Shown: positions 52,711 through 63,078, numbered from the stretch's first letter. The stretch: 64,000 nt of DNA from Rhodoferax sp. GW822-FHT02A01 (GCF_038784515.1 NZ_CP152376.1:248001-312000), one strand, 5' to 3'. Notes: generated from the sequence alone by a model not told the origin. Numbers and translations: made by a program.

Positions 52711-52968
52711 CTATTTTTCTGGCGGAACAATGATGACGGTACTGCCACTGGCTCCTGTATTTCCCGTATTGCCTTTGTCCCCTGTGCTCCCGGTACTGCC
52801 AACACTGCCGGTATTGCCCGTGTTACCCGTTGCTCCCTGCCCGCCAGCATTGCCCGTGTTGCCTGTATTCCCGGTATTGCCGGTCGCACCTCGAGGTCCC
52901 GGGGGGCCATTACATGCTCCTAAGCCCAGCAGCAAAATGAGAGCTGCCGATGGAATTGCGTATTTCAT
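52711..52968 (-). CDS. Collagen-like small lipoprotein
   Basis: 85 residues: signal peptide with lipobox LGAC (Cys19), then 19 successive Gly-X-Y triplets from Gly21 to residue 77, and a short tail ending [10 protein letters not shown] pairs are mostly Asn-Thr, Ser-Thr and Ala-Thr with few prolines, as in other bacterial collagen-like proteins where Thr replaces hydroxyproline. AAGGA lies eight bases before the ATG, inside a strong hairpin. It probably forms a trimeric fibre on a membrane surface. Function is unknown. Confidence 0.8.
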   Translation of the reverse strand: MKYAIPSAALILLLGLGACNGPPGPRGATGNTGNTGNTGNAGGQGATGNTGNTGSVGSTGSTGDKGNTGNTGASGSTVIIVPPEK

Positions 52969-52975
52969 AAAAAAG

Positions 52976-53032
52976 GTCCTTCAGTTACAAGCGGTCACAT
53001 TGATTCGCTGCTTGAACTTTGGACCGAAGGAC
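52976..53032 (-). promoter_or_regulatory. Attenuator-like hairpin before the collagen-like gene
   Basis: The minus-strand leader can fold into two stacked stems: GTCCTTC with GAAGGAC (plus-strand 52976-52982 and 53026-53032) and AGTT(A)CAAGC with GCTTGAACT (52983-52992 and 53010-53018, one bulged base). The stem holds the ribosome-binding AAGGA, and CCTTTTTT follows directly before the ATG. It can act as a terminator or mask the ribosome site. Confidence 0.6.
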
Positions 53033-53164
53033 ACAAGGAGTCTGTTTGCCAGCGCACTGCGTGCGCAGACGCACGTGCCTTGAATACCCTGCCACGCTCT
53101 TGTCTTAAGATACCTTTGATTCCACCCACTTCCTTGCGTTGCTATTGGTTTCGCAGGTTTCTCC

Positions 53165-53806
53165 ATGCTGCAATACCAAACGATTCCCGTCACGCCCTTT
53201 CAACAGAACTGCTCGCTGGTCTGGTGCGACCAGACCCGCTCTGCAGCGGTCATAGACCCCGGAGGCGATTTGCCACGCATCCTGGCCGAGGTAAAGCGCC
53301 TGGACCTTAAGCTGGAGCAGATCTGGCTCACGCACGCCCACATCGACCATGCCGGTGGCACGGCAGAGCTGGCGCGTCAGTTGTCCCTGCCCATCATCGG
53401 GCCGCACAAGGGCGACCAGTTCTGGATTGACGGGCTGGCGCAGCAGGGCAAGATGTTCGGCTTTCCGCATGCCGAGGTATTCACGCCCACGCGCTGGCTG
53501 GTGGATGGCGACACGGTCACCATTGGCAACAGCACGCTGCAGGTGCGGCACTGTCCGGGCCACACGCCGGGGCATGTGGTGTTCTACTCAGCCGAGGCCA
53601 AGCGCGCGTTTGTGGGTGACGTGCTGTTTGCTGGCTCGATTGGCCGTACCGACTTTCCGCAAGGCGATCACGATGCGCTGATTGCCAGCATCCGCGAGCG
53701 CCTCTGGCCCATGGGCAGCGACACGGTGTTCGTCCCCGGCCACGGCCCGGAGAGCACCTTTGGCCGCGAGCGACGCAGCAACCCTTATGTTGCTGACGGG
53801 GTTTGA
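53165..53806 (+). CDS. MBL-fold hydrolase (glyoxalase II-like, YcbL type)
   Basis: 213-residue metallo-beta-lactamase fold protein. The metal motif is THAHIDHAGG, with further ligands in HCPGHTPGHVV and FVGDVLFAGSIGRTD, and the last His in FVPGHGPEST. The protein most resembles single-domain glyoxalase II-type hydrolases; the thioester substrate is not known. It overlaps the convergent cyclo-ligase gene by 22 bp. Confidence 0.88.
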   Translation: MLQYQTIPVTPFQQNCSLVWCDQTRSAAVIDPGGDLPRILAEVKRLDLKLEQIWLTHAHIDHAGGTAELARQLSLPIIGPHKGDQFWIDGLAQQGKMFGFPHAEVFTPTRWLVDGDTVTIGNSTLQVRHCPGHTPGHVVFYSAEAKRAFVGDVLFAGSIGRTDFPQGDHDALIASIRERLWPMGSDTVFVPGHGPESTFGRERRSNPYVADGV

Positions 53807-54381
53807 GTCGGGAAGATGCCGCGCTCGGTCACCACGTAGTCCATGGGCAGGTCAAAGTCCTGCGGGTGGATGGTGTCCAGGCGTGAGAGCTCGTAGGCCA
53901 CGCCGATGGTGAGCGGCCTGGGTTGGATGCTGGCCAGCGTGCGGTCATAAAAACCACCGCCGTAACCCAGGCGGTAGCCCGCCGCATCAAAGCCCACCGG
54001 CGGCATGATGAGCGCCTGCGGGGTCACCACGTCGGTGCCATCGGGCACGGGAATGTCGTACACACCAGTAGTCATGGCCACACCGGGCCACCAGGCGCGA
54101 AAGCGCAGCGGCTCGGCCTTGCGCACCACCTCGGGCAGCGCGGCAGTGGCGCCAAGGTCGCGGAAGTGGTGTACCGCAAACCGCGGGTCAAACTCCCCCT
54201 GGTAGGGCCAATACAGGCCTATGGTCATGCCGGTGAGCTGGGGGAAGCCGTCGATCAGAAGCTGGGTGATGGCGGCGTTCCAGGCCTTGCGATCCGCGTC
54301 CGACACGGCCATGCGCCTGGCAATCAGCTCCTTGCGCGTGGCGGCCTTCCAAGCCTTGATGTCTTCGGGCGCCATGGTCAC
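53785..54381 (-). CDS. 5-formyltetrahydrofolate cyclo-ligase
   Basis: 198-residue enzyme converting 5-formyl-THF to 5,10-methenyl-THF with ATP. The C-terminal signature [14 protein letters not shown] is diagnostic. The GTG at 54381 overlaps the ruvB stop (GTGA); an ATG two codons later (54375) is the alternative. Coupling to ruvB is a positional quirk with no known functional link. Confidence 0.92.
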   Translation of the reverse strand: MTMAPEDIKAWKAATRKELIARRMAVSDADRKAWNAAITQLLIDGFPQLTGMTIGLYWPYQGEFDPRFAVHHFRDLGATAALPEVVRKAEPLRFRAWWPGVAMTTGVYDIPVPDGTDVVTPQALIMPPVGFDAAGYRLGYGGGFYDRTLASIQPRPLTIGVAYELSRLDTIHPQDFDLPMDYVVTERGIFPTQTPSAT

Positions 54382-55436
54382 AGCAGAGGCAGTTCGCCAT
54401 CGCGCTGAGGTGCGGCCACGCCCAGATGGCGGTAGGCTGCCAGCGTGGCAATGCGTCCACGCGGCGTGCGCTGCAAAAAGCCTTGCTGGATCAGGTAAGG
54501 CTCGATCACGTCTTCAATGGTTTCGCGCTCTTCACCGATGCTGGCGGCAATGTTGTCCAGCCCCACCGGGCCGCCATCAAAGCGGTGGATCACCGCCTCC
54601 AACAGTTTGCGGTCCATCAGGTCAAAGCCCTGCGGGTCCACGTCCAGCATGGCGAGTGCGCGGTTGGCAATGTCCAGCGTGATGGTGCCCTTGCCCTTGA
54701 CGTCGGCATAGTCGCGCACGCGGCGCAGCAGGCGGTTGGCAATGCGCGGCGTGCCGCGCGAGCGGCGGGCAATTTCGAAGCCGCCCTCTTCGTCCATGGG
54801 CACGTTCAGCAAACCGGCGCTGCGCGTCACGATGCGCTGCAGCTCCTGCGAGGTGTAGAACTCCAGCCGCGCCACGATGCCGAAGCGGTCACGCAGCGGA
54901 TTGGTCAGCATGCCGGCACGGGTGGTGGCGCCCACCAAGGTGAAGGGTTGCAAATCGAGCTTGATGGAGCGGGCAGCTGGCCCTTCGCCGATCATGATGT
55001 CGATCTTGTAGTCCTCCAGCGCGGGGTAGAGGATTTCCTCCACCACGGGCGAGAGGCGGTGGATTTCATCGATGAACAGTACGTCGTTCTTTTCCAGGTT
55101 GGTCAGCAGCGCGGCCAGGTCCTTGGGCTTTTCCAGCACAGGCCCACTGGTCTGGCGCAGGTTGACGCCCAGCTCGTGGGCAATGATGTGCGACAGCGTG
55201 GTCTTGCCCAGGCCCGGTGGGCCGAACAGCAGCACATGGTCCAGCGCCTCGGAGCGCATCTTGGCCGCGCCTATGAAGATTTCCAACTGTTCGCGCACCT
55301 TGGCTTGCCCCACGTACTCGTCCAGCAGCTTGGGGCGCAGGGCGCGTTCAATCGCCTCTTCCTGGGGCGAAGTCGGGGCGGCCGACACCATGCGCAAAGG
55401 CGGTGCGGCAGAAAAATCGTCGGTCTGGATACTCAC
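54378..55436 (-). CDS. ruvB: Holliday junction branch-migration helicase RuvB
   Basis: AAA+ motor of the RuvAB complex, 352 residues from a GTG at 55436 ([11 protein letters not shown]). The frame is open to a GTG at 55478, but neither start has a good ribosome-binding site. Motifs: Walker A GPPGLGKT, Walker [11 protein letters not shown], sensor 1 GATTRAG, and the C-terminal winged helix ([17 protein letters not shown]). Confidence 0.96.
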   Translation of the reverse strand: MSIQTDDFSAAPPLRMVSAAPTSPQEEAIERALRPKLLDEYVGQAKVREQLEIFIGAAKMRSEALDHVLLFGPPGLGKTTLSHIIAHELGVNLRQTSGPVLEKPKDLAALLTNLEKNDVLFIDEIHRLSPVVEEILYPALEDYKIDIMIGEGPAARSIKLDLQPFTLVGATTRAGMLTNPLRDRFGIVARLEFYTSQELQRIVTRSAGLLNVPMDEEGGFEIARRSRGTPRIANRLLRRVRDYADVKGKGTITLDIANRALAMLDVDPQGFDLMDRKLLEAVIHRFDGGPVGLDNIAASIGEERETIEDVIEPYLIQQGFLQRTPRGRIATLAAYRHLGVAAPQRDGELPLL

Positions 55437-55604
55437 AGGATCATTCGCAAAAAAGGGGGGACGGGCGTCGGGACCCACTATAGCGCGTGGCGCCCTACCC
55501 GGTAGGCAAACTCAAGTTGGACAGGATTTGCGCCGATACTGTGGACAAACGCCTCCAGAAGTTGGACCTGTACGGTACATGTCCATGCGGCTCCAAAGAC
55601 CACA

Positions 55605-56825
55605 ATGAATACAAAGACCCGTCCTGCCATTGCCCAACGTCTTGCGCTGAACCTGCTGTTCGCCAGTGGGTTGTTGCTGGGCCTGTGGTCTGCTGGCCTT
55701 GTCCACGCCGAGGAGAAGGTTGAGAAGATAGAAAAGATTGAGCTGATCGAGCTGCCGCTCAACAAGAACCGGAAGGTCGAAAAGCCGGTAGCCAAGGAAG
55801 CGGCAGCAGCATCCTCTGCCCCAGCGGTCAGCGGCAAACTCACGCCGGCCGCACCGACCACAGAGCATGCGGCCCCAGCCGAACCCGAAGCGCCCGCCGG
55901 AAGCGAGTCGGTCCGCCAGCTCAAGCAGGCGCTCTCAGCCATTGGCACGCCCAGCAAGAAGCCCGAGGATGCCAACAAGCGCATCACCCTGACCAACACC
56001 GGCACCAAGCGAAGCTCCTCCACAAAATCAGCGGCAGAACCCAGCGGCGACAGCCGCCAGTACATCCGGGCGCGGGCCATGGCGCTGGCCAATGGCGAAC
56101 AGCCAGTTGCCCACGGCGCAGCGGCAGAAGGCCATGGCGGCGAGGTGCACTGGTCCTACGAAGGCGAAAACGGCCCGCAGAACTGGGGCAAGCTCAAGCC
56201 CGAGTTCAACCTGTGTGCCATTGGAAAGCGCCAATCCCCCATCGCCATTCGCGATGACGCCACCCTGCTCGGCCCGGCCGAGCCCATCCGCTTCATCTAC
56301 ACACCCAGCCGCGGTACCGTGGTCAACAACGGACACACCATCCAAGTGGATGTGGAGGGCGAAAACTCCATCACCGTGCGCGGCTCCACCTACAAGCTGC
56401 TGCAGTTCCACTTCCACACGCCGTCGGAAGAGATGATCAACGCCAAGCGCTATGCCATGGTGGCGCACCTGGTGCATAAGAATGACGCTGGGCAATTGGC
56501 CGTGGTTGCCGTACTGCTGGAGCAAGGCGAACCCAACCCGCTGATCGACACCGTCTGGACCTATTTGCCGCTGGACACCAATGACCGGGTGGGCGTTCCA
56601 GAGGGTCTGATCGACATGAACAAGCTGCTGCCCACCGACCAGCGCTACTACCAGTTCATCGGCTCACTGACTACGCCACCCTGCACCGAGGGCGTGCTGT
56701 GGATGGTTTTGAAGCAGCCGCTGCGCCTGAGCCCGGCGCAGTTCCGGGTGTTCAGCCAGCTGTTCCCGCTCAATGCCCGGCCGGTGCAACCGCTCAACGG
56801 TCGCCCGGTGCGCGAAGCCAAATAG
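55605..56825 (+). CDS. Alpha-type carbonic anhydrase with long N-terminal extension
   Basis: Exported zinc enzyme hydrating CO2. 406 residues: signal peptide to about residue 35, a ~140-residue low-complexity Lys/Glu/Ala/Pro-rich region, then the alpha-CA domain from about residue 180 (HWSYEGENGPQNWG). Zinc ligands are H269, H271 (QFHFHTPSE) and H288; the likely proton shuttle is H244; Cys204 and Cys360 probably form the usual disulfide; LTTPPC is present. The extension is about 1.5 times longer than a signal peptide plus linker would need. Confidence 0.92.
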   Translation: MNTKTRPAIAQRLALNLLFASGLLLGLWSAGLVHAEEKVEKIEKIELIELPLNKNRKVEKPVAKEAAAASSAPAVSGKLTPAAPTTEHAAPAEPEAPAGSESVRQLKQALSAIGTPSKKPEDANKRITLTNTGTKRSSSTKSAAEPSGDSRQYIRARAMALANGEQPVAHGAAAEGHGGEVHWSYEGENGPQNWGKLKPEFNLCAIGKRQSPIAIRDDATLLGPAEPIRFIYTPSRGTVVNNGHTIQVDVEGENSITVRGSTYKLLQFHFHTPSEEMINAKRYAMVAHLVHKNDAGQLAVVAVLLEQGEPNPLIDTVWTYLPLDTNDRVGVPEGLIDMNKLLPTDQRYYQFIGSLTTPPCTEGVLWMVLKQPLRLSPAQFRVFSQLFPLNARPVQPLNGRPVREAK

Positions 56826-56826
56826 T

Positions 56827-57399
56827 CTATTTGGCCAGCGCGCGCAGCGCCAGCTTGATGCCGTCGCTCACGCCCACATCGGCCGGCAGTGCCTTGAGGG
56901 CCGCTGCTGCTTCCTTGTCGCTGTAGCCCAGTGCCAGCAATGCCTGCAGGATGTCGCCCTGCGCGCCGCTGGAGCCGCCCGCCGGTGCACCGATGTCGGC
57001 GCCCAGCTTGCCCTTGAGTTCCAGCAACAGGCGCTCTGCGGTCTTCTTGCCGATGCCGGGCACCTTGATCAGGCGCCCCACCTCTTGCAAGGTCACGGCC
57101 TGTGCCAGATCGGCCACGCCCATGCCCGAAAGCACCGACAGCGCCGTGCGCGGGCCGACACCGGAAATCTTGATGAGTTCACGAAACGCTTCGCGCTCGG
57201 CGCTGGAGCCAAAGCCGTACAGGATTTGCGCATCCTCGCGCACCACGAAGTGGGTCAGCAAGCTGACTTTTTCGCCAGCTGCGGGCAGGTTGTAGAACGT
57301 GCTCATGGGTACTTGCACCTCGTAGCCCACGCCGCCGCAGTCCACGATGACCTGGGGCGGATTCTTGTCGCTGAGGATGCCGGTGAGCTTGCCAATCAT
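56827..57399 (-). CDS. ruvA: Holliday junction DNA-binding protein RuvA
   Basis: 190-residue tetrameric junction binder that loads RuvB. An N-terminal OB fold ([21 protein letters not shown]) is followed by two helix-hairpin-helix motifs ([37 protein letters not shown]) and a C-terminal RuvB-binding domain. It ends one base from the convergent carbonic anhydrase stop, and is separated from ruvB by that gene. It is divergent from phoH. Confidence 0.96.
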   Translation of the reverse strand: MIGKLTGILSDKNPPQVIVDCGGVGYEVQVPMSTFYNLPAAGEKVSLLTHFVVREDAQILYGFGSSAEREAFRELIKISGVGPRTALSVLSGMGVADLAQAVTLQEVGRLIKVPGIGKKTAERLLLELKGKLGADIGAPAGGSSGAQGDILQALLALGYSDKEAAAALKALPADVGVSDGIKLALRALAK

Positions 57400-57451
57400 T
57401 TTGTGCCTATCATGGGGTTACTTGGTTCTATTGCCTTCAGGAATTATCAGC

Positions 57452-58465
57452 TTGATTCTCAGACACCTGTTCACCCCGCTGAACAACACCCGCCTGTCGC
57501 ACTTGTGCGGCCCCACCGACGAACACCTGCGCACCATTGAGATTGCCCTGGACGTGCGCATTGCGCACCGCCATGAGCAATTCAAGGTGGAGGGCGCCAA
57601 GGCCAAAGCCCAGCGCGCCATGGACATGCTGCAGGCGCTCTACGAAATCGCCTCGCGTCCGATTGCCCCGGCCACGGTGCAGCTCATGCTGGCGGGCGAC
57701 GGTTCGGCGGAAGCGGCGGCAGGCCCTACCCTGTCCACGCGCCGTGCCGACCTCAAGCCGCGTACGCAAAACCAGGCCTTGTACCTGGACAACATTGCCG
57801 AGTTCGACATCACCTTCGGCATCGGCCCGGCAGGCACCGGCAAGACCTATCTCGCCGTGGCCGCCGCGGTGGACGCCCTGCAACGCAGCGCAGTGCAGCG
57901 CATTGTGCTGACGCGCCCGGCTGTTGAGGCGGGTGAGCGGCTGGGTTTTCTGCCCGGCGACTTGAATCAGAAGGTAGACCCCTACCTGCGCCCGCTTTAT
58001 GACGCGCTCTATGACCTCATGGGCTATGACCAGGTGCACAAGGCGTTTGAGCGCCAGGCGCTGGAAATTGCGCCCTTGGCCTTCATGCGCGGGCGTACGC
58101 TCAACAACGCCTTTGTGATTCTGGACGAGGCGCAGAACACCACGCCCGAGCAGATGAAGATGTTTCTGACGCGGGTAGGATTTGGCACCAAGACTGTCAT
58201 CACCGGCGATCTGACCCAGATCGATCTGCCCAAGGCGCAGCTGAGCGGGTTGGTGGAAGCGGAGCGCATCTTGCGCCGTGTGCCGGGCATTGCCATTACC
58301 CGTCTCACCAGTGCTGACATCGTGCGCCACCCGCTGGTTGCGCGCATCGTGGACGCCTACGACGCTGCGCGGCTGAGCGACCTGCCGCCCATCGCCGTGC
58401 CGGAGCCCGCGCCTGAGGCGCCTCGCGTCGGCCTGCCCAAAACCCGTTCGCCCAAGGTGCGTTGA
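57452..58465 (+). CDS. PhoH-like ATPase
   Basis: 337 residues if started at the TTG at 57452, which has AGGA nine bases upstream; an ATG at 57347 would overlap ruvA and is not family-like. The P-loop is GPAGTGKT and Walker B is [17 protein letters not shown]. PhoH-like proteins upstream of ybeY are thought to act in RNA metabolism. The stop overlaps the ybeY start (TGATG). Confidence 0.9.
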   Translation: MILRHLFTPLNNTRLSHLCGPTDEHLRTIEIALDVRIAHRHEQFKVEGAKAKAQRAMDMLQALYEIASRPIAPATVQLMLAGDGSAEAAAGPTLSTRRADLKPRTQNQALYLDNIAEFDITFGIGPAGTGKTYLAVAAAVDALQRSAVQRIVLTRPAVEAGERLGFLPGDLNQKVDPYLRPLYDALYDLMGYDQVHKAFERQALEIAPLAFMRGRTLNNAFVILDEAQNTTPEQMKMFLTRVGFGTKTVITGDLTQIDLPKAQLSGLVEAERILRRVPGIAITRLTSADIVRHPLVARIVDAYDAARLSDLPPIAVPEPAPEAPRVGLPKTRSPKVR

Positions 58466-58914
58466 TGTTGCATTCGCTTTCACTCTCGCTGCAGTTCGGC
58501 GATATCGCCTACGCCGCACGCCACCGCGCCGCACTGCCGCGCCACAAGGTCATACGCTGGATCCGCCATGCGCTGGATGCTGACGCCGAGATCACGGTGC
58601 GCATCGTCGATGCTGAAGAAGGCCAGGCCTTAAACCGTGACTTTCGCAAGAAAGACTACGCCACCAACGTGCTGACCTTTGACTACACCCAGGCGCCCCT
58701 GGTCACTGCCGATCTGGTGCTGTGCGCGCCGGTGGTCGCCAAGGAGGCCAAGGAGCAAGGCAAGACATTGCAGGCCCACTATGCCCACCTGATCGTGCAC
58801 GGCACACTGCACGCCCAGGGCTGGGACCACGAAACCTCCAAAGCCGATGCTGAAGCCATGGAAGCCCGTGAAATCGACATACTGAGCGGCCTGGGTTTCA
58901 AGAACCCTTATTGA
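58465..58914 (+). CDS. ybeY: Endoribonuclease YbeY
   Basis: 149-residue zinc endoribonuclease in 16S rRNA 3'-end maturation and ribosome quality control. The metal site is [11 protein letters not shown], matching the HGxLHLxGYDH consensus with conservative changes. The phoH-ybeY order is conserved; the usual next genes corC and lnt are not here. Confidence 0.95.
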   Translation: MLHSLSLSLQFGDIAYAARHRAALPRHKVIRWIRHALDADAEITVRIVDAEEGQALNRDFRKKDYATNVLTFDYTQAPLVTADLVLCAPVVAKEAKEQGKTLQAHYAHLIVHGTLHAQGWDHETSKADAEAMEAREIDILSGLGFKNPY

Positions 58915-58918
58915 CGCC

Positions 58919-59842
58919 ATGCACATGCTGGCCCGCACCTGCGTGTGGCTTTTGGTTCTGGGCTGGGGCAGCGCCGTGTGTGCAGCGTCACCAGACAGCG
59001 ACGCCACGCAATTGCCGCCTGCAGTCGCCCTGCTCCTTCAAAAGGCGCAGGAGGACGAGCAAAACCCGGATACCTATGAAGGCATGTGGCAGGCAGCCAA
59101 TCGCTATTGCACGGCGTCCCGGATGGGGAGCACCGAGGCCCAGTTCCGCCTGGGCATGCTGTTCGCCTTCGGTCGCGGCGTACCCGAGAGCCAGGAATTG
59201 GCTGCGTCACTGTTCTCGCTAGCCGCCAATCAGGGGCATGCACTGGCCCTCGCCATGCTCGACACCATCCGCATGACCAGCAACACCCTGCCCGACTGCG
59301 TGATGCAGGCTTCTGCACCGCCCAGGGGCTCCAGACCTGGCGCCACGGATGCACTCGTCGCTGGCATTGACAAGCACCTGGACGATCTGCCCAGGAACCG
59401 ACGCTGGATCATCGATCTGGTGGGCACCCAGGCGCGCTGGAACGCGGTGGACCCGCGCCTGATCCTGAGCATCATCGCCGCCGAGTCCAACTTCGAGACG
59501 ACGGCCACCTCACCCAAATCGGCCATGGGTCTGATGCAGCTGATTCCGGCCACGGCCGAGCGCTTCAATGTGCAGAGCGCCTACAACGCGACGCAGAACA
59601 TCCGGGCCGGCCTGAGCTATGTGCGCTGGCTGCTGTCGTACTACCAGGGGGACCTGAAGCTGGCACTGGCGGCCTACAACTCCGGCGAAGGTGTGGTGGA
59701 CCGGTACAAGGGCATTCCGCCCTTCAAGGAAACCAGGGCCTATGTGCAGAAGGTGATCGCCCTGTATGGCAAGGCCACACATCCATTCGACGACAAGGCT
59801 GGCAAGGTCTCGCCCATTCTGGGCAAGCTCATCCGTTACTGA
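58919..59842 (+). CDS. Lytic transglycosylase with Sel1-like N-terminal part
   Basis: 307 residues, exported (signal peptide to about residue 23). A Sel1-like repeat lies around residues 70-115 ([34 protein letters not shown]). The SLT domain follows, with the catalytic Glu in IIAAESNFE, then [16 protein letters not shown] and [11 protein letters not shown]. It would cleave murein and release anhydromuropeptides. It starts 4 bp after ybeY, and its stop overlaps the convergent dtd end. Confidence 0.9.
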   Translation: MHMLARTCVWLLVLGWGSAVCAASPDSDATQLPPAVALLLQKAQEDEQNPDTYEGMWQAANRYCTASRMGSTEAQFRLGMLFAFGRGVPESQELAASLFSLAANQGHALALAMLDTIRMTSNTLPDCVMQASAPPRGSRPGATDALVAGIDKHLDDLPRNRRWIIDLVGTQARWNAVDPRLILSIIAAESNFETTATSPKSAMGLMQLIPATAERFNVQSAYNATQNIRAGLSYVRWLLSYYQGDLKLALAAYNSGEGVVDRYKGIPPFKETRAYVQKVIALYGKATHPFDDKAGKVSPILGKLIRY

Positions 59843-60309
59843 GGAGTGGCTGCGGGCTCTATCCGCATGGGGATGGTGATAGGGCCGTCATTCACCAGCT
59901 CGACAGCCATCTCGGTTGCAAAGCGGCCGGTCTGCACGATGGGATGCGCCGCCCGTGCCTGAGCCACAAAGTGGTCAAACAGCTGGCGCCCCAGATCCGG
60001 AGCCGCTGCGTTGGTAAAACTCGGACGGTTGCCGCCGCGTAGGTCGGCCGCCAGGGTGAACTGGCTCACGATCAGCAAGCCGCCCTGGGTGCCCTGGCCG
60101 TCGATGTTCTGGATGCTCAGGTTCATCTTGCCTTGGGCGTCGCCGAACACGCGCAGCTTCAGCAGCTTGGCCAGCAGCTTGTCCGCCTCCGTGGTGGTGT
60201 CCCCCTGCTCGGCGCACACCAGCACCAGAAAGCCACGCCCGATCTCGCCGACAATTTCGCCCTCCACGGTGACCTTGGCGCGACTGACGCGCTGTACCAG
60301 AGCCAGCAT
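59836..60309 (-). CDS. dtd: D-aminoacyl-tRNA deacylase
   Basis: 157-residue enzyme that frees tRNAs carrying D-amino acids or glycine. Family signatures are visible: [18 protein letters not shown], the SQFTL motif in [21 protein letters not shown], and the late cross-subunit motif region [11 protein letters not shown] (Gly-cisPro equivalent). It follows tyrS by 8 bp, a sensible pairing since D-Tyr-tRNA is a classic substrate. Confidence 0.95.
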   Translation of the reverse strand: MLALVQRVSRAKVTVEGEIVGEIGRGFLVLVCAEQGDTTTEADKLLAKLLKLRVFGDAQGKMNLSIQNIDGQGTQGGLLIVSQFTLAADLRGGNRPSFTNAAAPDLGRQLFDHFVAQARAAHPIVQTGRFATEMAVELVNDGPITIPMRIEPAATPQ

Positions 60310-60317
60310 GCAGTGTG

Positions 60318-61562
60318 TTACGACAGCGTGACGCGGGCGAACTTGCGCTTGCCCACCTGCAGCACATAGGTGCCGGCAGAAAGCTTGAGGCCCTTGTCGC
60401 TCACCACATTGCTGTCGATACGCACACCACCGCCGTCTATTAGGCGATTGCCTTCACCGCTGGAGGCCGCAAGCCCCGCGGACTTGAGCAGCGCACCGAT
60501 GCCCACGGCAGCACCGCCCTCGCCCAATGGCAGGCTGATTTCCTGAATCTCGTCCGGAATGCCGCCCTTGCTGCGGTTGATGAAGTCCTGCTCGGCGGCT
60601 TCGGCCGCGGCTGCCGAGTGAAAGCGCGCGGTGATTTCCTTGGCCAGCGCCACCTTGGCGTCCTTGGGATTGCGGCCCGCTTCCACCTCGGCCTTGAGCT
60701 TGGCAATGGCTGCCTCGGACTGGAAGCTCAACAGCGTGTACCACTTCCACATCAGCACATCGGAAATACTCAGCACCTTGGCAAACATGGTGTTGGGCTC
60801 TTCGGAAATGCCGATGTAGTTGTTCTTGCTCTTGGACATCTTGTCCACGCCGTCCGTTCCCTCCAGCAGCGGCATGGTCAGAATGCACTGCGGCTCCTGA
60901 CCGTACTCGGCCTGCAGATGGCGACCCATCAGCAGGTTGAACTTCTGGTCGGTGCCCCCCAGCTCCAGGTCGCTCTTGAGCGCCACGCTGTCATTGCCTT
61001 GCATCAACGGGTACAGGAACTCGTGCACGGCGATGGGCGTGCCGGCGGTGTAGCGCTGGTGGAAGTCATTGCGTTCCATCATGCGCGCCACGGTGTAGCG
61101 CGATGCCAGCTGGATCATGCCGCGGGCGCCCAGCGGATCGCTCCACTCACTGTTGTAGCGGATCTCGGTCTTGCTCGGATCCAGCACCAGACTGGCCTGC
61201 TTGTAGTAGGTCTCGGCGTTGACCTTGATCTGTTCGGCTGTGAGCGGCGGGCGCGTGCTGTTGCGGCCCGAAGGGTCACCAATCATGCTGGTGAAGTCAC
61301 CAATCAGGAAAATGACCGTGTGGCCAAGATCCTGCAACTGGCGCATCTTGTTGAGCACCACCGTGTGTCCGATGTGGATGTCCGGCGCAGTGGGGTCCAG
61401 CCCCAGCTTGATGCGCAGCGGCTTGCCCGTCGACTCGGATCTGATCAGCTTCTTGACCCAATCATCCTGGGGAATGAGCTCTTCGCAACCACGCAGCGTC
61501 ACCGCCAGGGCCGCTCGAACAACGTCAGATATCACAATATGGGAGTTTGAGGCTTGATTCAT
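60318..61562 (-). CDS. tyrS: Tyrosyl-tRNA synthetase
   Basis: 414-residue class I synthetase of the TyrRS type with an S4 RNA-binding C-terminus. The HIGH motif is HIGH in [14 protein letters not shown] and the KMSKS motif is in [10 protein letters not shown]. The S4 domain ends [10 protein letters not shown]. It is divergent from the M23 peptidase gene and followed by dtd. Confidence 0.97.
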   Translation of the reverse strand: MNQASNSHIVISDVVRAALAVTLRGCEELIPQDDWVKKLIRSESTGKPLRIKLGLDPTAPDIHIGHTVVLNKMRQLQDLGHTVIFLIGDFTSMIGDPSGRNSTRPPLTAEQIKVNAETYYKQASLVLDPSKTEIRYNSEWSDPLGARGMIQLASRYTVARMMERNDFHQRYTAGTPIAVHEFLYPLMQGNDSVALKSDLELGGTDQKFNLLMGRHLQAEYGQEPQCILTMPLLEGTDGVDKMSKSKNNYIGISEEPNTMFAKVLSISDVLMWKWYTLLSFQSEAAIAKLKAEVEAGRNPKDAKVALAKEITARFHSAAAAEAAEQDFINRSKGGIPDEIQEISLPLGEGGAAVGIGALLKSAGLAASSGEGNRLIDGGGVRIDSNVVSDKGLKLSAGTYVLQVGKRKFARVTLS

Positions 61563-61625
61563 AAGGGTTTTCAGGCGGACCGGTCGGCCAGTGGCCGCTA
61601 TACTGCGGAGTCAGTCCTGCAACGT

Positions 61626-61661
61626 GCAAGGGACTTGCGACTGGATTTTAGTCGCCCTTGC
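61626..61661 (+). promoter_or_regulatory. Leader hairpin before the M23 peptidase gene
   Basis: GCAAGGG (61626-61632) pairs with CCCTTGC (61655-61661), and CGACT (61638-61642) pairs with AGTCG (61650-61654), leaving a 5-base bulge and a 7-base loop. It lies 10 bases before the GGAG site of the downstream gene, so it could affect ribosome access. Confidence 0.45.
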
Positions 61662-61684
61662 CATGCCCCCCTGGAGCACCTAAC

Positions 61685-63055
61685 TTGATACGCGCCATCG
61701 AACGCACTGTGAAAGAGCTGTGGGCCGACGCTGCTGCACTGCTGTCACGCCACCCCAAACGAATCGCTGCCGTCTTCACCGCCTTTCTGCTGACTGGAAC
61801 CGGATTGACATATGCCGTAGCCAATCTGGCTCCAGACGCATCGGACCTCCCCGTTCACAACATCACCGAATCGCTGGCTACGCCGCTGCTGGACCAGCAG
61901 ATTGACGCCATTCAGAACCAGGCGCTGAAGCTGTACCGCTCGGACTTCACCCGCTCCACCGACACGGCCGAAACGCTGCTCAAGCGTGTGGGGATTTTTG
62001 ACCCCCAGGCGGCCGCCTTTTTGCGCACCAATCCGTTGGTGCAAAAGAATCTGTTGGGCCGCGTAGGCCGTGCGGTGACGGCAGAGGCGAGCGGAAGCAA
62101 CGGCCTGCTCAAGCTACAAGCCCGCTGGAGTCCGGATGAAGATGGCACTTTCAAACGCCTTACGGTGGAAAAGACAGACACGGGCTTTACCTCGCGCCTG
62201 GAAACCCTGCCCCTGGTCGCCTCTTCGCGCATGGCTAGCGGCGTCATCTCTACCAACCTGTTTGCAGCCACGGACGAAGCCCGGATCCCCGATTCCGTGG
62301 CCAACCAGCTGGCCGACATCTTCTCCGGCGACATCGACTTCCACCGCGCCCTGCGCAAGGGCGACCGGTTTTCCGTCGTGTACGAGACGCTTGAAGGCGA
62401 TGGCGAACCGCTGCGCGCCGGACGGGTGCTCAGCACCGAGTTCGTCAACGGAGGCAAGTCCTACCAAGCCATGTGGTTTGAAGACCCCGAATCCGCCGTT
62501 CGTGGCGTGCACAAAGGCGGCTACTACACCTTGGCCGGTGAAAGCCTGAAACGCGCGTTCCTGGCTTCGCCCATGGAGTTCTCGCGCATTACCAGCGGTT
62601 TCAAGATGCGCTTTCACCCCATTCTGCAGGTCTGGAAGGCCCATCTGGGCGTGGACTACGCCGCTGCCGTTGGTACGCCGGTGCGCAGCGTCGGCGACGG
62701 CGTCGTGGAGTTTGCCGGCGTGCAGAACGGTTACGGCAATGTGGTGAAGATCAAGCACCAGGGCCAGATCAGCACGGTCTACGCCCATTTGAGTCGCATC
62801 AATGTGCGCGTGGGTCAGTCCGTTGCGCAGAGCCAGACCATTGGTCTGGTGGGCATGACGGGCTGGGCAACTGGACCTCATTTGCACTTCGAGTACCGGG
62901 TGAACGGCGTGTACCAAGACCCGCAAACCATCGCCCGACGCAACGACACACAGCCCTTGGCCACTGCCATGAGGCCGCTATTCGACAAGGCGGCCGCCCA
63001 AGCGCGTGACGCTCTGGCAGCAGCCCGTCAGACGCAGCTGACCAGCATCGAATAG
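61685..63055 (+). CDS. M23-family peptidoglycan endopeptidase
   Basis: 456 residues from the TTG at 61685, which has GGAG eight bases upstream; an ATG at 61658 lacks a site. A membrane anchor (about residues 29-47) is followed by an OapA/LysM-like region and the LytM domain with HxxxD in HLGVDYAA and HLHFEY, both metal-binding and active-site motifs. It would cut murein cross-links. The tyrS / M23-anmK order is common in betaproteobacteria. Confidence 0.9.
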   Translation: MIRAIERTVKELWADAAALLSRHPKRIAAVFTAFLLTGTGLTYAVANLAPDASDLPVHNITESLATPLLDQQIDAIQNQALKLYRSDFTRSTDTAETLLKRVGIFDPQAAAFLRTNPLVQKNLLGRVGRAVTAEASGSNGLLKLQARWSPDEDGTFKRLTVEKTDTGFTSRLETLPLVASSRMASGVISTNLFAATDEARIPDSVANQLADIFSGDIDFHRALRKGDRFSVVYETLEGDGEPLRAGRVLSTEFVNGGKSYQAMWFEDPESAVRGVHKGGYYTLAGESLKRAFLASPMEFSRITSGFKMRFHPILQVWKAHLGVDYAAAVGTPVRSVGDGVVEFAGVQNGYGNVVKIKHQGQISTVYAHLSRINVRVGQSVAQSQTIGLVGMTGWATGPHLHFEYRVNGVYQDPQTIARRNDTQPLATAMRPLFDKAAAQARDALAAARQTQLTSIE

Positions 63056-63078
63056 GTCTGCGCAAGCGCAAGGTGGTC

